A stretch of DNA of 35,572 nt from Agrobacterium tumefaciens. GTDB lineage: Bacteria > Pseudomonadota > Alphaproteobacteria > Rhizobiales > Rhizobiaceae. This document shows, in pieces, positions 27,364-35,572 of the stretch. Position 1 is the first letter of the stretch. Each line of letters opens with the position of its first letter. The position numbers and the translations under genes were made by a program. Where the stretch lies: assembly GCF_009649785.1 (NCBI RefSeq), contig NZ_WJOK01000039.1, positions 1 through 35,572 on the forward strand, given 5' to 3'. Under the pieces are notes generated by a model. That model had not been told where the DNA came from. It searched no databases and saw only the letters and a list, made by a program, of their open reading frames with translations.

Positions 27364-27924
27364 TTGCGTATAGTTCTGAAGTTTCTGAAAATTGCCGCCA
27401 TTGGCCTGGTGGCTCTGCCGGTTCTGGCCGGCGCGCATATGGGCATCGGCCAGCTGACCGGAAATTTTCACGAGGTCATTCCCGGCGAACTTTATCGTTC
27501 GGCCCAGCCGAGCGGCAAGGACATCACGGCCTATTCCAAGGCCTACGGCATCAAGACGATCATCAATCTGCGCGATGAAAAGCGTGAAGGCTGGTACGAC
27601 GCCGAAAGCCAGGCTGCGAAAAACAACGGTGTCCGGCTTGTCGATTATCCGCTGAGTTCAAGCGAGAAGGTCTCGGTGGAGGAAGCGGAAACGCTCGTCG
27701 CCGTGCTGCGCAACGCTGAAAAACCGATCCTCATCCATTGCGAACACGGCGCCAACCGAACCGGGCTCGCCTCCGCGATCTATGTGAGCGCCGTTGCCGG
27801 CAAAAGCGAGGCTGCCGCCGAGTTCCAGCTTTCACCCTATTACGGACATGTGCCGATCCCGGGTATCGGCCGTTATGAAATGTACCAGTCCTGGGATGAT
27901 TTCGAGGAAACTATCGGATTTTGA
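27364..27924 (+). CDS. Anchored or secreted tyrosine/dual-specificity phosphatase
   Basis: A 186-residue protein of the cysteine-based phosphatase superfamily. The P-loop is HCEHGANRTG, with nucleophile Cys126 and Arg132 five residues on. The N-terminal YRSAQPSGKDI and IKTIINLRDEK segments are typical of the DSP/Siw14-like branch. A hydrophobic N-terminal segment (~7-27) makes it membrane-anchored or periplasmic, which is unusual for a phosphatase with a cytoplasmic-type fold but known in bacteria. The start is TTG at 27364 (no in-frame ATG upstream before a stop) with a weak ribosome site. The substrate is unknown: phosphoproteins, phosphorylated lipids or inositol phosphates are all possible. 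Confidence 0.82.
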   Translation: MRIVLKFLKIAAIGLVALPVLAGAHMGIGQLTGNFHEVIPGELYRSAQPSGKDITAYSKAYGIKTIINLRDEKREGWYDAESQAAKNNGVRLVDYPLSSSEKVSVEEAETLVAVLRNAEKPILIHCEHGANRTGLASAIYVSAVAGKSEAAAEFQLSPYYGHVPIPGIGRYEMYQSWDDFEETIGF

Positions 27925-27940
27925 GGCGCCTCGATATGCC

Positions 27941-27993
27941 GACACCCCGGATTTGATCCGGGGTCCCGCATGATCACGTCCGGTATGACGGAG
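27941..27993. repeat. Palindromic intergenic repeat, copy C with flank
   Basis: ACCCCGGAT (27944-27952) and ATCCGGGGT (27956-27964) form a perfect 9-bp stem with a 3-nt loop. About 20 bases further on comes CCGGTATGACGGAG, the reverse complement of the CTCCGTCAT-CCGG arm seen at 7995. It lies between two convergent genes. Confidence 0.75.
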
Positions 27994-28023
27994 CGTGTCA
28001 GATGCTTCATTCTTGCAGCGGCC

Positions 28024-29271
28024 TCAATAGGAGCCGCCGCCTTCCTTGATCACTTTCGTCAAACTTCCCGTTGCCGGAAATAGCGGGATCAGGCAGGCCT
28101 GAAGCGCGTGGTAGATGTCGCCCTTGCCGGGGAAAAGCGTGTTGGCTGGAATCAGATTTTCCGTCAGCTCCTCGTGCCAGCCGCCATTGTCGTGGTCGAT
28201 GAAATTGTTGGCGATCGTGCTCCAGATGCGGCGGTAGCTGTCTTCGTAAAATTCGTCCGCCGGCAGATTTTCGTTGAGGAAGTGGGCTGCACCCGCCGCC
28301 TCGCACATGGGCCACCAGAGCTTTGCCGTCTTGTCGGGATTGTCGTGCCAGTCGAGCGTATAAAAGAAGCCGCCTTTTTCGCGGTCCCAACCAAGCGCCA
28401 TGGATTGCACGAAGAGCGATTTTGCCGCCACCGGCATCCAGTCATGGCGGCGTTCGCCCAGCACCCACAATTGCAGGATGAGGCGCGCCCATTCCAGCCA
28501 GTGGCCGGGAGTGGAGCCGGAGGGGCGGAACATTTCGTTGCCACGATACTCCTTGTCGAGCGTCCAGTTCTCGTCAAAATGCTCCGGCACGCGGAAATCC
28601 AGCTCACCGGCGCGGCGGCGGATGACGAGATCGGCGATGCGTTCGGCCTTTGTCAGGTAATTGCTGTCGCCGGTCGCCTCATAAGCGGCCATCAGCGCTT
28701 CGGTCAGATGCATGTTGGAATTCTGGCCGCGATAATTGTCGATGGGTGACCAGTCGCGGTTGAATTCCTCGGCGATAGAGCCGTGTTTTTCTTCCCAGAA
28801 ACGCGTTTCCAGAACCTCGGTGATGTCGGCCAGCATCTTGTCAGCAAGCGGGTGGCCGACAGTTTTGGCGGAGGAGGCGGCCAGAAGCACGAAGGCGTGG
28901 CCATAACCCTGTTTGGTGGCGTCCACCGGGCCGCCATCGTTGACCTGCCAGAAATAACCGCCGTGCTCGCTGTCACGATGATTGTTCCAGAGGTAGGTCA
29001 TACCGTGGTCGACGATGTCGCCGCAGCCCGGCCGTCCGAGCAGGTGGCCGATGGAGAAGCAATGCACCATGCGTGCCGAGGCATGGATGCCGCGCACAGG
29101 ATCGTTTTTCTGCAGCGGCGCACCCTTGGCGTCGAGATCGAAGAAGCCGCCGGCCGGATTGACGGCGCGATACTGGAAGAAGTCGAAAAGCCCATCGGCC
29201 TGTTTGACCAGCCACTGGCGATGCCATGGCAAGGTGTTCCAGTTCCGGTTGTTGTGGTCGTCCTCGGGCAT
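28024..29271 (-). CDS. AGE-family sugar epimerase/isomerase (mannose isomerase / YihS-like)
   Basis: A member of the N-acylglucosamine 2-epimerase superfamily with an (alpha/alpha)6 barrel, expected to interconvert an aldose and ketose such as mannose and fructose. About 415 residues, the normal length. The catalytic elements of the YihS/mannose-isomerase branch are recognisable: Arg in VRGIHASARM; His in NSNMHLTEA; His in STPGHWLEWARL; and the late His in GDIYHALQACLIP. Agrobacterium has a known D-mannose isomerase of this type; whether this is that gene I cannot tell. Start: the frame opens at 29283, but the ATG at 29271 has GGAGG five bases before it, made from the codons following the first ATG, so 29271 is preferred. 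Confidence 0.88.
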   Translation of the reverse strand: MPEDDHNNRNWNTLPWHRQWLVKQADGLFDFFQYRAVNPAGGFFDLDAKGAPLQKNDPVRGIHASARMVHCFSIGHLLGRPGCGDIVDHGMTYLWNNHRDSEHGGYFWQVNDGGPVDATKQGYGHAFVLLAASSAKTVGHPLADKMLADITEVLETRFWEEKHGSIAEEFNRDWSPIDNYRGQNSNMHLTEALMAAYEATGDSNYLTKAERIADLVIRRRAGELDFRVPEHFDENWTLDKEYRGNEMFRPSGSTPGHWLEWARLILQLWVLGERRHDWMPVAAKSLFVQSMALGWDREKGGFFYTLDWHDNPDKTAKLWWPMCEAAGAAHFLNENLPADEFYEDSYRRIWSTIANNFIDHDNGGWHEELTENLIPANTLFPGKGDIYHALQACLIPLFPATGSLTKVIKEGGGSY

Positions 29272-29393
29272 TTCGTCCTCCATACGGTTTGCTGCTTCGG
29301 CTTATATCCTTGCTGCATAAACCTGTCATCTGTCAGTGAAATTTCGTAGTCTGCCGCAACGACGCAAAGCCATACCTATACCTTGAAGATATA

Positions 29394-29416
29394 TTGACAT
29401 AAACATATCTTTATGT
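29394..29416 (+). promoter_or_regulatory. Operator-like palindrome over a -35 box upstream of metH (possible SahR site)
   Basis: ACATAAACATATCTTTATGT (29397-29416) is a 20-bp palindrome with one mismatched pair, in an AT-rich island of GC-rich DNA. TTGACA at 29394-29399, a consensus -35 box, overlaps its left arm. Position and shape suit a repressor. In proteobacteria metH is often controlled by the ArsR-family regulator SahR, which responds to S-adenosylhomocysteine. Assigning SahR is inference. Confidence 0.6.
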
Positions 29417-29462
29417 GACTTGACGGCTTGCGATCTTGCAAATCGAAATGAGGAGTGCGCCC

Positions 29463-32400
29463 GTGTTTGACGATCTGTTCGGCCCTGAAGGGGCAAAGCG
29501 CGACGGCGCGGAAATTTTGCGCGCGCTGCGCCAGGCCGCCAGCGAACGTATCCTCATTCTCGATGGCGCTATGGGCACGCAGATTCAAGGACTGGGGTTT
29601 GATGAAGATCATTTTCGCGGTGATCGTTTTATCGGCTGCGCCTGTCACCAGCAGGGCAATAACGACCTTCTGATCCTGACCCAGCCGGATGCCATCGAAG
29701 AAATCCATTATCGCTATGCGATGGCGGGCGCGGATATTCTCGAAACCAACACGTTTTCGTCGACGCGCATCGCGCAGGCGGACTACGAGATGGAAAACGC
29801 CGTCTACGATCTCAACCGCGAAGGGGCGCAGATCGTCCGCCGTGCTGCCCAGCGGGCTGAGCGCGAAGATGGCCGCCGCCGTTTCGTTGCGGGCGCTATC
29901 GGCCCGACCAACCGCACCGCCTCGATTTCGCCTGATGTCAACAATCCTGGTTACCGTGCCGTCAGTTTCGACGATCTGCGCATCGCCTATGGCGAGCAGA
30001 TCGACGGTCTGATCGACGGCGGCGCGGATATCATCCTCATCGAGACGATCTTCGATACGCTGAACGCCAAGGCCGCAATCTTCGCCTGCGAGGAGCGCTT
30101 CGAGGCCAAGGGCATCCGTCTGCCGGTGATGATATCAGGCACGATCACGGACCTTTCCGGCCGCACGCTGTCCGGCCAGACGCCGTCTGCTTTCTGGAAC
30201 TCGGTGCGACACGCCAACCCCTTCACCATCGGCCTCAACTGCGCTCTTGGTGCAGATGCCATGCGTCCGCATCTGCAGGAGCTTTCGGATGTGGCCGACA
30301 CCTTCGTCTGCGCCTATCCGAATGCCGGCCTGCCGAACGAATTCGGGCAATATGACGAAACACCCGAGATGATGGCGCGCCAGGTACAGGGTTTTGCCCG
30401 CGACGGTCTTGTCAACATCGTCGGCGGTTGCTGCGGCTCGACGCCCGAGCATATCCGGGCGATTGCCGAAGCCGTCAAGGATTACAAGCCGCGCCCCATT
30501 CCCGAGCACAAGCCCTTCATGTCGCTTTCGGGTCTCGAACCCTTCGTGCTGACCAAGGACATTCCCTTCGTCAACGTGGGCGAACGTACCAACGTCACCG
30601 GCTCGGCCCGCTTCCGCAAGCTGATCACCGCCGGCGATTACACGGCGGCGCTGGCTGTCGCCCGCGATCAGGTGGAAAACGGTGCGCAGATCATCGACAT
30701 CAACATGGATGAGGGCCTGATCGACTCGCAAAAGGCGATGGTGGAGTTCCTGAACCTCATTGCCGCCGAGCCTGATATTGCCCGCGTGCCTGTGATGATC
30801 GACTCATCCAAGTTCGAAATCATCGAAGCCGGTCTGAAATGCGTGCAGGGCAAATCGATCGTCAATTCGATTTCGCTGAAGGAAGGCGAGGAGAAGTTTC
30901 TCCAGCAGGCGCGGCTCGTCCACAATTACGGTGCTGCGGTCGTGGTCATGGCATTTGACGAGGTCGGGCAGGCGGATACCTATCAGCGCAAGGTGGAAAT
31001 CTGCACGCGCGCCTACAAGCTTTTGACTGAAAAGGCGGGCCTGTCGCCGGAAGACATTATCTTCGATCCAAACGTGTTTGCGGTGGCCACGGGTATCGAG
31101 GAGCACAATAATTACGGCGTGGACTTCATTGAAGCCACCAAGACCATCCGCGAAACCATGCCGCTGACGCATATTTCCGGTGGCGTTTCCAACCTGTCCT
31201 TCTCCTTCCGCGGCAATGAGCCGGTGCGTGAGGCGATGCATGCCGTGTTCCTCTACCACGCCATCCAGGTCGGCATGGATATGGGCATCGTCAATGCCGG
31301 GCAGCTTGCGGTTTACGACAACATCGATGCGGAATTGCGCGAGGCCTGCGAAGATGTGGTGCTGAACCGCCGCGACGACGCGACGGAGCGGCTGCTTGAC
31401 GTGGCGGAGCGTTTCCGCGGCACGGGTGAAAAACAGGCGAAGGTGCAGGATCTTTCCTGGCGCGAGCTTTCCGTCGAAAAGCGGCTGCAACACGCGCTGG
31501 TCAACGGCATTACCGAATTCATCGAAGCCGATACGGAAGAGGCGCGCCAACAGGCCGCCCGCCCGCTGCACGTTATCGAAGGGCCGCTGATGGCGGGCAT
31601 GAACGTGGTCGGTGACCTGTTCGGCTCTGGAAAGATGTTTCTGCCGCAGGTGGTTAAATCCGCCCGCGTGATGAAGCAGGCCGTCGCCGTTCTGCTTCCT
31701 TACATGGAAGAGGAAAAGCGCCTGAATGGCGGTGAACAGAACAAGGCCGCCGGCAAGGTGCTGATGGCGACCGTGAAGGGTGATGTGCACGATATCGGCA
31801 AGAACATCGTCGGCGTCGTTCTTGCCTGCAACAATTACGAGATCATCGATCTCGGCGTGATGGTGCCGACGACGAAAATCCTTGAAACGGCGATTGCCGA
31901 AAAGGTCGATGTGATCGGTCTTTCCGGTCTAATCACGCCATCGCTTGATGAAATGGTGCATGTGGCGGCGGAAATGGAGCGGCAGGGTTTCAACATCCCG
32001 CTGCTGATCGGCGGCGCAACGACGAGCCGCGTGCATACGGCGGTGAAAATCCATCCGCGCTACGAACAGGGCCAGGCGATCTATGTCACCGATGCCTCGC
32101 GTGCGGTGGGCGTCGTCTCCGCACTTCTCTCCGCCGAGCAGAAGCCAGCCTATATCGACGGCATCCGGGCTGAATATGCCAAGGTGGCGGAGGCGCATGC
32201 CCGCAATGAGCGCGAAAAGCAGCGTCTGCCGCTTTCCCGCGCCCGCGAGAATGCGCACAAGATCGACTGGTCGACCTATAGTGTCGTGAAGCCGCAATTC
32301 TTCGGCACCAAGGTGTTCGAGACCTATGACCTTGAGGAGCTGTCCCGTTACATCGACTGGACGCCGTTCTTCCAGACCTGGGAGCTGAAGGGTCGTTATC

Positions 32401-33236
32401 CCGCTATCCTTGAAGACGAGAAGCAGGGTGAGGCCGCGCGGCAGCTTTATGCCGATGCGCAGGCGATGCTGAAGAAGATCATCGAGGAAAAATGGTTCCG
32501 GCCGCGGGCTGTTATCGGCTTCTGGCCCGCCAATGCGGTGGGCGACGACATCAGGCTGTTCACGGATGAAAACCGTTCCGAAGAACTGGCGACCTTCTTC
32601 ACGCTGCGCCAGCAGCTTTCCAAGCGTGACGGACGCCCCAATGTGGCGCTTTCCGATTTCGTCGCGCCCGTCGATAGCGGCGTTGCCGATTATGTCGGCG
32701 GCTTCGTCGTCACGGCGGGTATCGAGGAGGTGGCGATTGCTGAACGCTTCGAGCGGGCTAATGACGATTATTCGTCGATTCTCGTCAAGGCGCTGGCCGA
32801 CCGTTTTGCGGAAGCCTTTGCCGAACGTATGCATGAGCGGGTGCGCAAGGAATTCTGGGGTTATGCGCCCGAAGAAGCTCTTGCCGGCGATGAGCTGATC
32901 GGCGAGGCCTATGCCGGTATCCGCCCTGCGCCGGGTTATCCGGCCCAGCCTGATCACACCGAAAAGAAAACCCTGTTCTCCCTGCTCGACGCCACCAACG
33001 CGGCGGGCGTGGAGCTGACGGAGAGTTATGCCATGTGGCCCGGCTCCTCCGTCTCCGGCCTCTATATCGGCCATCCCGAGAGCTACTATTTCGGTGTTGC
33101 CAAGGTGGAACGCGATCAGGTGCTGGACTATGCGCGTCGTAAGGACATGCCGTTGGTAGAGGTAGAGCGCTGGCTCGGACCCGTGCTCAACTACGTACCG
33201 GTAAACGGTGCCGAGGAGATCGACAGCGCGGCCTGA
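29463..33236 (+). CDS. metH: Cobalamin-dependent methionine synthase
   Basis: Transfers a methyl group from 5-methyltetrahydrofolate to homocysteine via methylcobalamin. 1257 residues with all four modules. The homocysteine domain has zinc ligands Cys260, Cys323 and Cys324 (GGCCGS). The pterin domain begins at VGERTNVTGS. The cobalamin domain has GDVHDIGKN, with His776 as lower cobalt ligand. The C-terminal AdoMet reactivation domain ends in YAMWPGSSVSGLYIGHPESYYF. Start: GTG 29463 has AGGAG seven bases upstream; upstream in-frame TTG 29436 and ATG 29448 lack one, and the ATG codon itself adjoins that ribosome site. A palindrome over the likely promoter suggests repression by the methionine-cycle state. 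A bidirectional terminator follows. Confidence 0.98.
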   Translation: MFDDLFGPEGAKRDGAEILRALRQAASERILILDGAMGTQIQGLGFDEDHFRGDRFIGCACHQQGNNDLLILTQPDAIEEIHYRYAMAGADILETNTFSSTRIAQADYEMENAVYDLNREGAQIVRRAAQRAEREDGRRRFVAGAIGPTNRTASISPDVNNPGYRAVSFDDLRIAYGEQIDGLIDGGADIILIETIFDTLNAKAAIFACEERFEAKGIRLPVMISGTITDLSGRTLSGQTPSAFWNSVRHANPFTIGLNCALGADAMRPHLQELSDVADTFVCAYPNAGLPNEFGQYDETPEMMARQVQGFARDGLVNIVGGCCGSTPEHIRAIAEAVKDYKPRPIPEHKPFMSLSGLEPFVLTKDIPFVNVGERTNVTGSARFRKLITAGDYTAALAVARDQVENGAQIIDINMDEGLIDSQKAMVEFLNLIAAEPDIARVPVMIDSSKFEIIEAGLKCVQGKSIVNSISLKEGEEKFLQQARLVHNYGAAVVVMAFDEVGQADTYQRKVEICTRAYKLLTEKAGLSPEDIIFDPNVFAVATGIEEHNNYGVDFIEATKTIRETMPLTHISGGVSNLSFSFRGNEPVREAMHAVFLYHAIQVGMDMGIVNAGQLAVYDNIDAELREACEDVVLNRRDDATERLLDVAERFRGTGEKQAKVQDLSWRELSVEKRLQHALVNGITEFIEADTEEARQQAARPLHVIEGPLMAGMNVVGDLFGSGKMFLPQVVKSARVMKQAVAVLLPYMEEEKRLNGGEQNKAAGKVLMATVKGDVHDIGKNIVGVVLACNNYEIIDLGVMVPTTKILETAIAEKVDVIGLSGLITPSLDEMVHVAAEMERQGFNIPLLIGGATTSRVHTAVKIHPRYEQGQAIYVTDASRAVGVVSALLSAEQKPAYIDGIRAEYAKVAEAHARNEREKQRLPLSRARENAHKIDWSTYSVVKPQFFGTKVFETYDLEELSRYIDWTPFFQTWELKGRYPAILEDEKQGEAARQLYADAQAMLKKIIEEKWFRPRAVIGFWPANAVGDDIRLFTDENRSEELATFFTLRQQLSKRDGRPNVALSDFVAPVDSGVADYVGGFVVTAGIEEVAIAERFERANDDYSSILVKALADRFAEAFAERMHERVRKEFWGYAPEEALAGDELIGEAYAGIRPAPGYPAQPDHTEKKTLFSLLDATNAAGVELTESYAMWPGSSVSGLYIGHPESYYFGVAKVERDQVLDYARRKDMPLVEVERWLGPVLNYVPVNGAEEIDSAA

Positions 33237-33258
33237 CGTTTCGGCCACCGTTGTTGCA

Positions 33259-33291
33259 ATAAAAAGCGCGGGTCCTGCCCGCGCTTTTTTG
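33259..33291. terminator. Bidirectional terminator between metH and the MFS gene
   Basis: An A5 run and 8-bp GC-rich stem (AAAAAGCGCGGG, TCCTG loop, CCCGCGCTTTTTT) at 33261-33290. The T-run on one strand and the A-run on the other serve both converging genes. Confidence 0.92.
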
Positions 33292-33305
33292 TGTCGTCGT
33301 TGGGC

Positions 33306-34637
33306 TTACGACCTTAAGGCCGCCAGTTCCTCTATGCCGACATGGCTTTCGATTTCGCTGCCGCGCAGATAGAGGTAAACGCCGATGCAGAAGGCGAGGG
33401 CGGCGATGAACACCAGATACCACGCATGCGCCATTGGATTGACGGCTAGCGCCATCGTTACGCCAATCGGTGTCAGCCCGCCGAAGATGGCATAGGAGAC
33501 GTTGTAGGCGAAGGAGAGGCCCGAGAAGCGGACCGATGCCGGGAAGGCGCGCACCATGACATAGGGCACTGCACCCGCCATGCCAACCGACAGGCCCATG
33601 ACGCCGTAAAGCACGAACATGGTTTCTAGCGATGTGCCGGCATAGCTGTAGAAAGTGAAGGTGGCGATGCCGAAGAAGATGCTGGCGGCCATGAAGAAAA
33701 TGCCGGAGCCGACACGATCGATCAATGCGCCGGCGATGATGACGCCGAAGATGAGGAACAGCGTGCCGAAGCTGGTGCCTGCCAGCGCCTGGGTCGGTGT
33801 GTAGCCATAGAGCTTCTGCAGGAAGGTTGCCGTCATCAGCGTGGTAACGACGATGGCTGCGGACAGAACCCAGGTCAGTAGCGCGGAAATGATCACGCCG
33901 CGCATATGGTGCTTCAGCACGAGGCCAAGCGGAAGCTTGTCCGTCAGCGACTTCGACTTTTTCATCTCCATGAAGATCGGAGTCTCTTCCAACCAGCGGC
34001 GCAGATAGACGGCAATCAGGCCGAATATGCCGCCGAGCAGGAAGGGAATGCGCCATGCATAGGCCGCCACATCTTCTGCCGAGAAGAGGGAATTGATGGC
34101 AAAGGCAATCAGCGAACCGAGCATGATGCCGAAAGAGAGGCCGGACGTCAGAAAACCGCAGGCGAGCCCGACGCGGCGAAAGGGCACGTGCTCCGCAACG
34201 AAGGTCCAGGCACCCGGCACTTCGCCGCCAATGGCCGCACCCTGCAGCATGCGCAGGACGATGAGAAGGATGGGGGCCGCAACGCCGATGGTGGCATAGG
34301 TCGGCATCAGCGCCATGCCGAGCGTCGAAAGCGCCATAAGCAGGATGGAGAAGGCGAAGACGCGTTTGCGGCCATAACGATCGCCATAATGCGCGAGAAC
34401 GATGCCGCCCAGCGGCCGCACCAGATAACCGGCGGCGAAGATGCCGAAGGTCTGGATCATCACCAGCCAATCGGGCATTTCCGGCGGGAAGAACAGATGG
34501 CCGATGACGGTGGCGAAAAACACGAAAATGATGAAATCGTAGAACTCCAGCGCGCCGCCGAGGGCCGAGAGGCCGAGAGTTCTGTAGTCCTGCCTGTTCA
34601 GGGGCCGGGCAGCTGCCGGTGTGGTGGTGGGAGACAT
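33306..34637 (-). CDS. MFS transporter, metabolite:H+ symporter (MHS) family
   Basis: A 443-residue inner-membrane transporter with twelve predicted helices. The N-terminal GALEFYDFIIFVFFA and the loop motifs GDRYGRKRVF and LRMLQGAAIGGEVPGAW are signatures of the MHS subfamily that includes ProP, KgtP, ShiA and citrate carriers. These take up organic acids, osmolytes or related compounds with protons. The present substrate cannot be deduced from sequence alone, and no catabolic genes are adjacent. Start ATG 34637; the upstream region is short (about 80 bases to the stop of the ATPase gene on the same strand), so cotranscription with the ATPase is possible. Confidence 0.9.
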   Translation of the reverse strand: MSPTTTPAAARPLNRQDYRTLGLSALGGALEFYDFIIFVFFATVIGHLFFPPEMPDWLVMIQTFGIFAAGYLVRPLGGIVLAHYGDRYGRKRVFAFSILLMALSTLGMALMPTYATIGVAAPILLIVLRMLQGAAIGGEVPGAWTFVAEHVPFRRVGLACGFLTSGLSFGIMLGSLIAFAINSLFSAEDVAAYAWRIPFLLGGIFGLIAVYLRRWLEETPIFMEMKKSKSLTDKLPLGLVLKHHMRGVIISALLTWVLSAAIVVTTLMTATFLQKLYGYTPTQALAGTSFGTLFLIFGVIIAGALIDRVGSGIFFMAASIFFGIATFTFYSYAGTSLETMFVLYGVMGLSVGMAGAVPYVMVRAFPASVRFSGLSFAYNVSYAIFGGLTPIGVTMALAVNPMAHAWYLVFIAALAFCIGVYLYLRGSEIESHVGIEELAALRS

Positions 34638-34716
34638 AAGCCTGCTTCTTTTTCTAATTCACATGTTGCTAATGGGCATGCGGCAAGCGATGCGCGATTT
34701 CAAGCCTTATCAGCTC

Positions 34717-35493
34717 CTAATCGCTCAGGAATTTTGATGGACGATCAAGAAAGCGCCGCAGGAAACTGATGTTTTCCAGCTCGTCATAAAGACGCTCGGT
34801 GATGCCGCTCTCGTCGAAGTAATAAATCGTCGCTTCGGGAATGGCCAAGAGCACCGGCGAATGGGTTGCGATGATCAACTGCCCACCACTATCTGCCGTG
34901 TGACGGACGATAGCCGCAAGCTCCAGCTGCTTTTGCGGTGAAAGAGGACTTTCCGGTTCATCGAGAAAATAAAGGCCGGCGCCGTGCAGGCGCTGCTGCA
35001 TGATATCGAGAAATCCCTCGCCATGCGAACGCCGGTCTATGACGTTGCTTCTGACGATATGCCTGAAAGTGTCCGGTGTTTCCTCGGGAAAATCTTCGCC
35101 TCTTTTCAGGGCTTTTTCCCGCTCCCAGCGAAAGTCATCCAGGGTCTCTTCATTCTGCTTGCGGATGTAGCCAAGCACGTCTTCGGCGCGCATGAACATG
35201 CGGATTTTCGGGTATTTCTTGCGGGCGAAATAGAATGCCTTCGCCACGGTTTCCGCATGCTGAAGATAGAGGTCGCCGGCAACCTGTCCATGATTGCCGA
35301 TGGCATAGGCCGTCATTCCGGCCGCCAGCCCTTCCAGCAGCGTGGATTTGCCGGAGCCGTTATTGCCGGCGAAAAAGGTGATCGGCGTCTTGAATTCGAG
35401 GCGTTCCAGCTGGCGCAGCGCCGGAACGGTAAAGGGGTATTCGTCCCTTCGGTCCGGAGTTTCCTTCATGGTCACGCTGTCGAGAAACAGCAT
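34717..35493 (-). CDS. Small ABC-like AAA family ATPase (COG3910-type)
   Basis: A 258-residue stand-alone nucleotide-binding protein. Walker A is GNNGSGKST near residue 44. A short insert (~65-170) rich in charged residues follows, then an ABC-signature-like SHGEG, Walker B with catalytic Glu in GLYFLDEPESPL, and the switch His in IIATHSP. No transmembrane partner or substrate-binding protein is adjacent, so it is not a transporter subunit. The layout resembles AAA_21/COG3910 predicted ATPases, related to SMC/RecF-like folds, of unknown function. Start: the frame opens at TTG 35499, but that is only one base from the ribosome site AAAGAGGA; ATG 35493 has proper spacing. Confidence 0.82.
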   Translation of the reverse strand: MLFLDSVTMKETPDRRDEYPFTVPALRQLERLEFKTPITFFAGNNGSGKSTLLEGLAAGMTAYAIGNHGQVAGDLYLQHAETVAKAFYFARKKYPKIRMFMRAEDVLGYIRKQNEETLDDFRWEREKALKRGEDFPEETPDTFRHIVRSNVIDRRSHGEGFLDIMQQRLHGAGLYFLDEPESPLSPQKQLELAAIVRHTADSGGQLIIATHSPVLLAIPEATIYYFDESGITERLYDELENISFLRRFLDRPSKFLSD

Positions 35494-35499
35494 TTTCAA

Positions 35500-35572
35500 T
35501 CCTCTTTATCGATGCTTCTTTTTCTGTGCGTCCGTTTGCGGCGGAAGAGGAGTATATTATATTGGTGTATAT
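35500..35572. other. Right end of the window
   Basis: 73 bases upstream of the ATPase gene. They contain its ribosome site and AT-rich sequence that may belong to its promoter. No other gene is visible. Confidence 0.5.

Noticed and set aside
29284..29462. SAM or SAH riboswitch upstream of metH
   Set aside because: The leader between the palindrome and the start is under 50 bases and shows none of the paired elements of SAM-I, SAM-II or SAH classes by eye.
33187..34470. 427-codon open frame in another frame of the MFS gene, extending into the metH end
   Set aside because: Arg/His/Ala-rich nonsense composition; it runs through the strong terminator at 33261-33290 and overlaps metH.

Overview
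This is an ordinary, gene-dense stretch of a GC-rich alphaproteobacterial chromosome. It is almost certainly from Rhizobiales, most likely Agrobacterium (A. tumefaciens/fabrum complex). The strongest marker is the bacteriophytochrome at 20022-22574. Its biliverdin cysteine is residue 13, and Asp196, His248, His278 and Trp440 fall at the numbers known for Agrobacterium Agp2. CarB of 1162 residues, RpoD of 684, a separated carA and carB, and DUF930/DUF2938 proteins agree with this. I see no prophage, insertion sequence, integrase, CRISPR array or conjugation gene.

Layout. 1-4755: a membrane diguanylate cyclase converges on carB. 4912-6315: a membrane-anchored LytTR DNA-binding protein is divergent from a small DUF2306-type membrane protein. 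6411-7860: a neutral zinc metallopeptidase converges on a DUF2938 membrane protein. 8061-11878: a chemotaxis receptor is divergent from a MATE exporter. 11918-18729: carA is divergent from the run yqeY, dnaG, rpoD, which is the alphaproteobacterial version of the macromolecular-synthesis region. 18880-22574: a proline-rich DUF930 protein converges on the phytochrome, with a pair of palindromic repeats between them. 22827-26322: YjbQ, a small secreted repeat protein, a SIMPL-domain protein, a CAU-anticodon tRNA, a glycine-zipper secreted protein and an outer-membrane barrel. 26709-29271: a small unknown membrane protein, a secreted or anchored tyrosine/dual-specificity phosphatase and an AGE-family sugar isomerase. 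29463-35493: metH, an MHS-family MFS transporter and a small ABC-like AAA ATPase.

Functional themes. carA and carB make carbamoyl phosphate for arginine and pyrimidines. yqeY, dnaG and rpoD serve translation (probably), replication and transcription. metH closes the methionine cycle and has a palindrome over its likely promoter that fits a repressor of the SahR type. Sensory functions are scattered: c-di-GMP synthesis, chemotaxis, far-red light and a membrane LytTR regulator. Several envelope proteins of unknown role cluster at 23.4-27.1 kb.

Most convergent gene pairs share a clear rho-independent terminator, or instead carry a palindromic repeat of one recognisable family. Nothing here is a clear-cut new system. 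The best leads are the LytTR/DUF2306 divergent pair, the palindromic repeat family, the identity of the CAU tRNA, the metH operator and the unknown envelope proteins.
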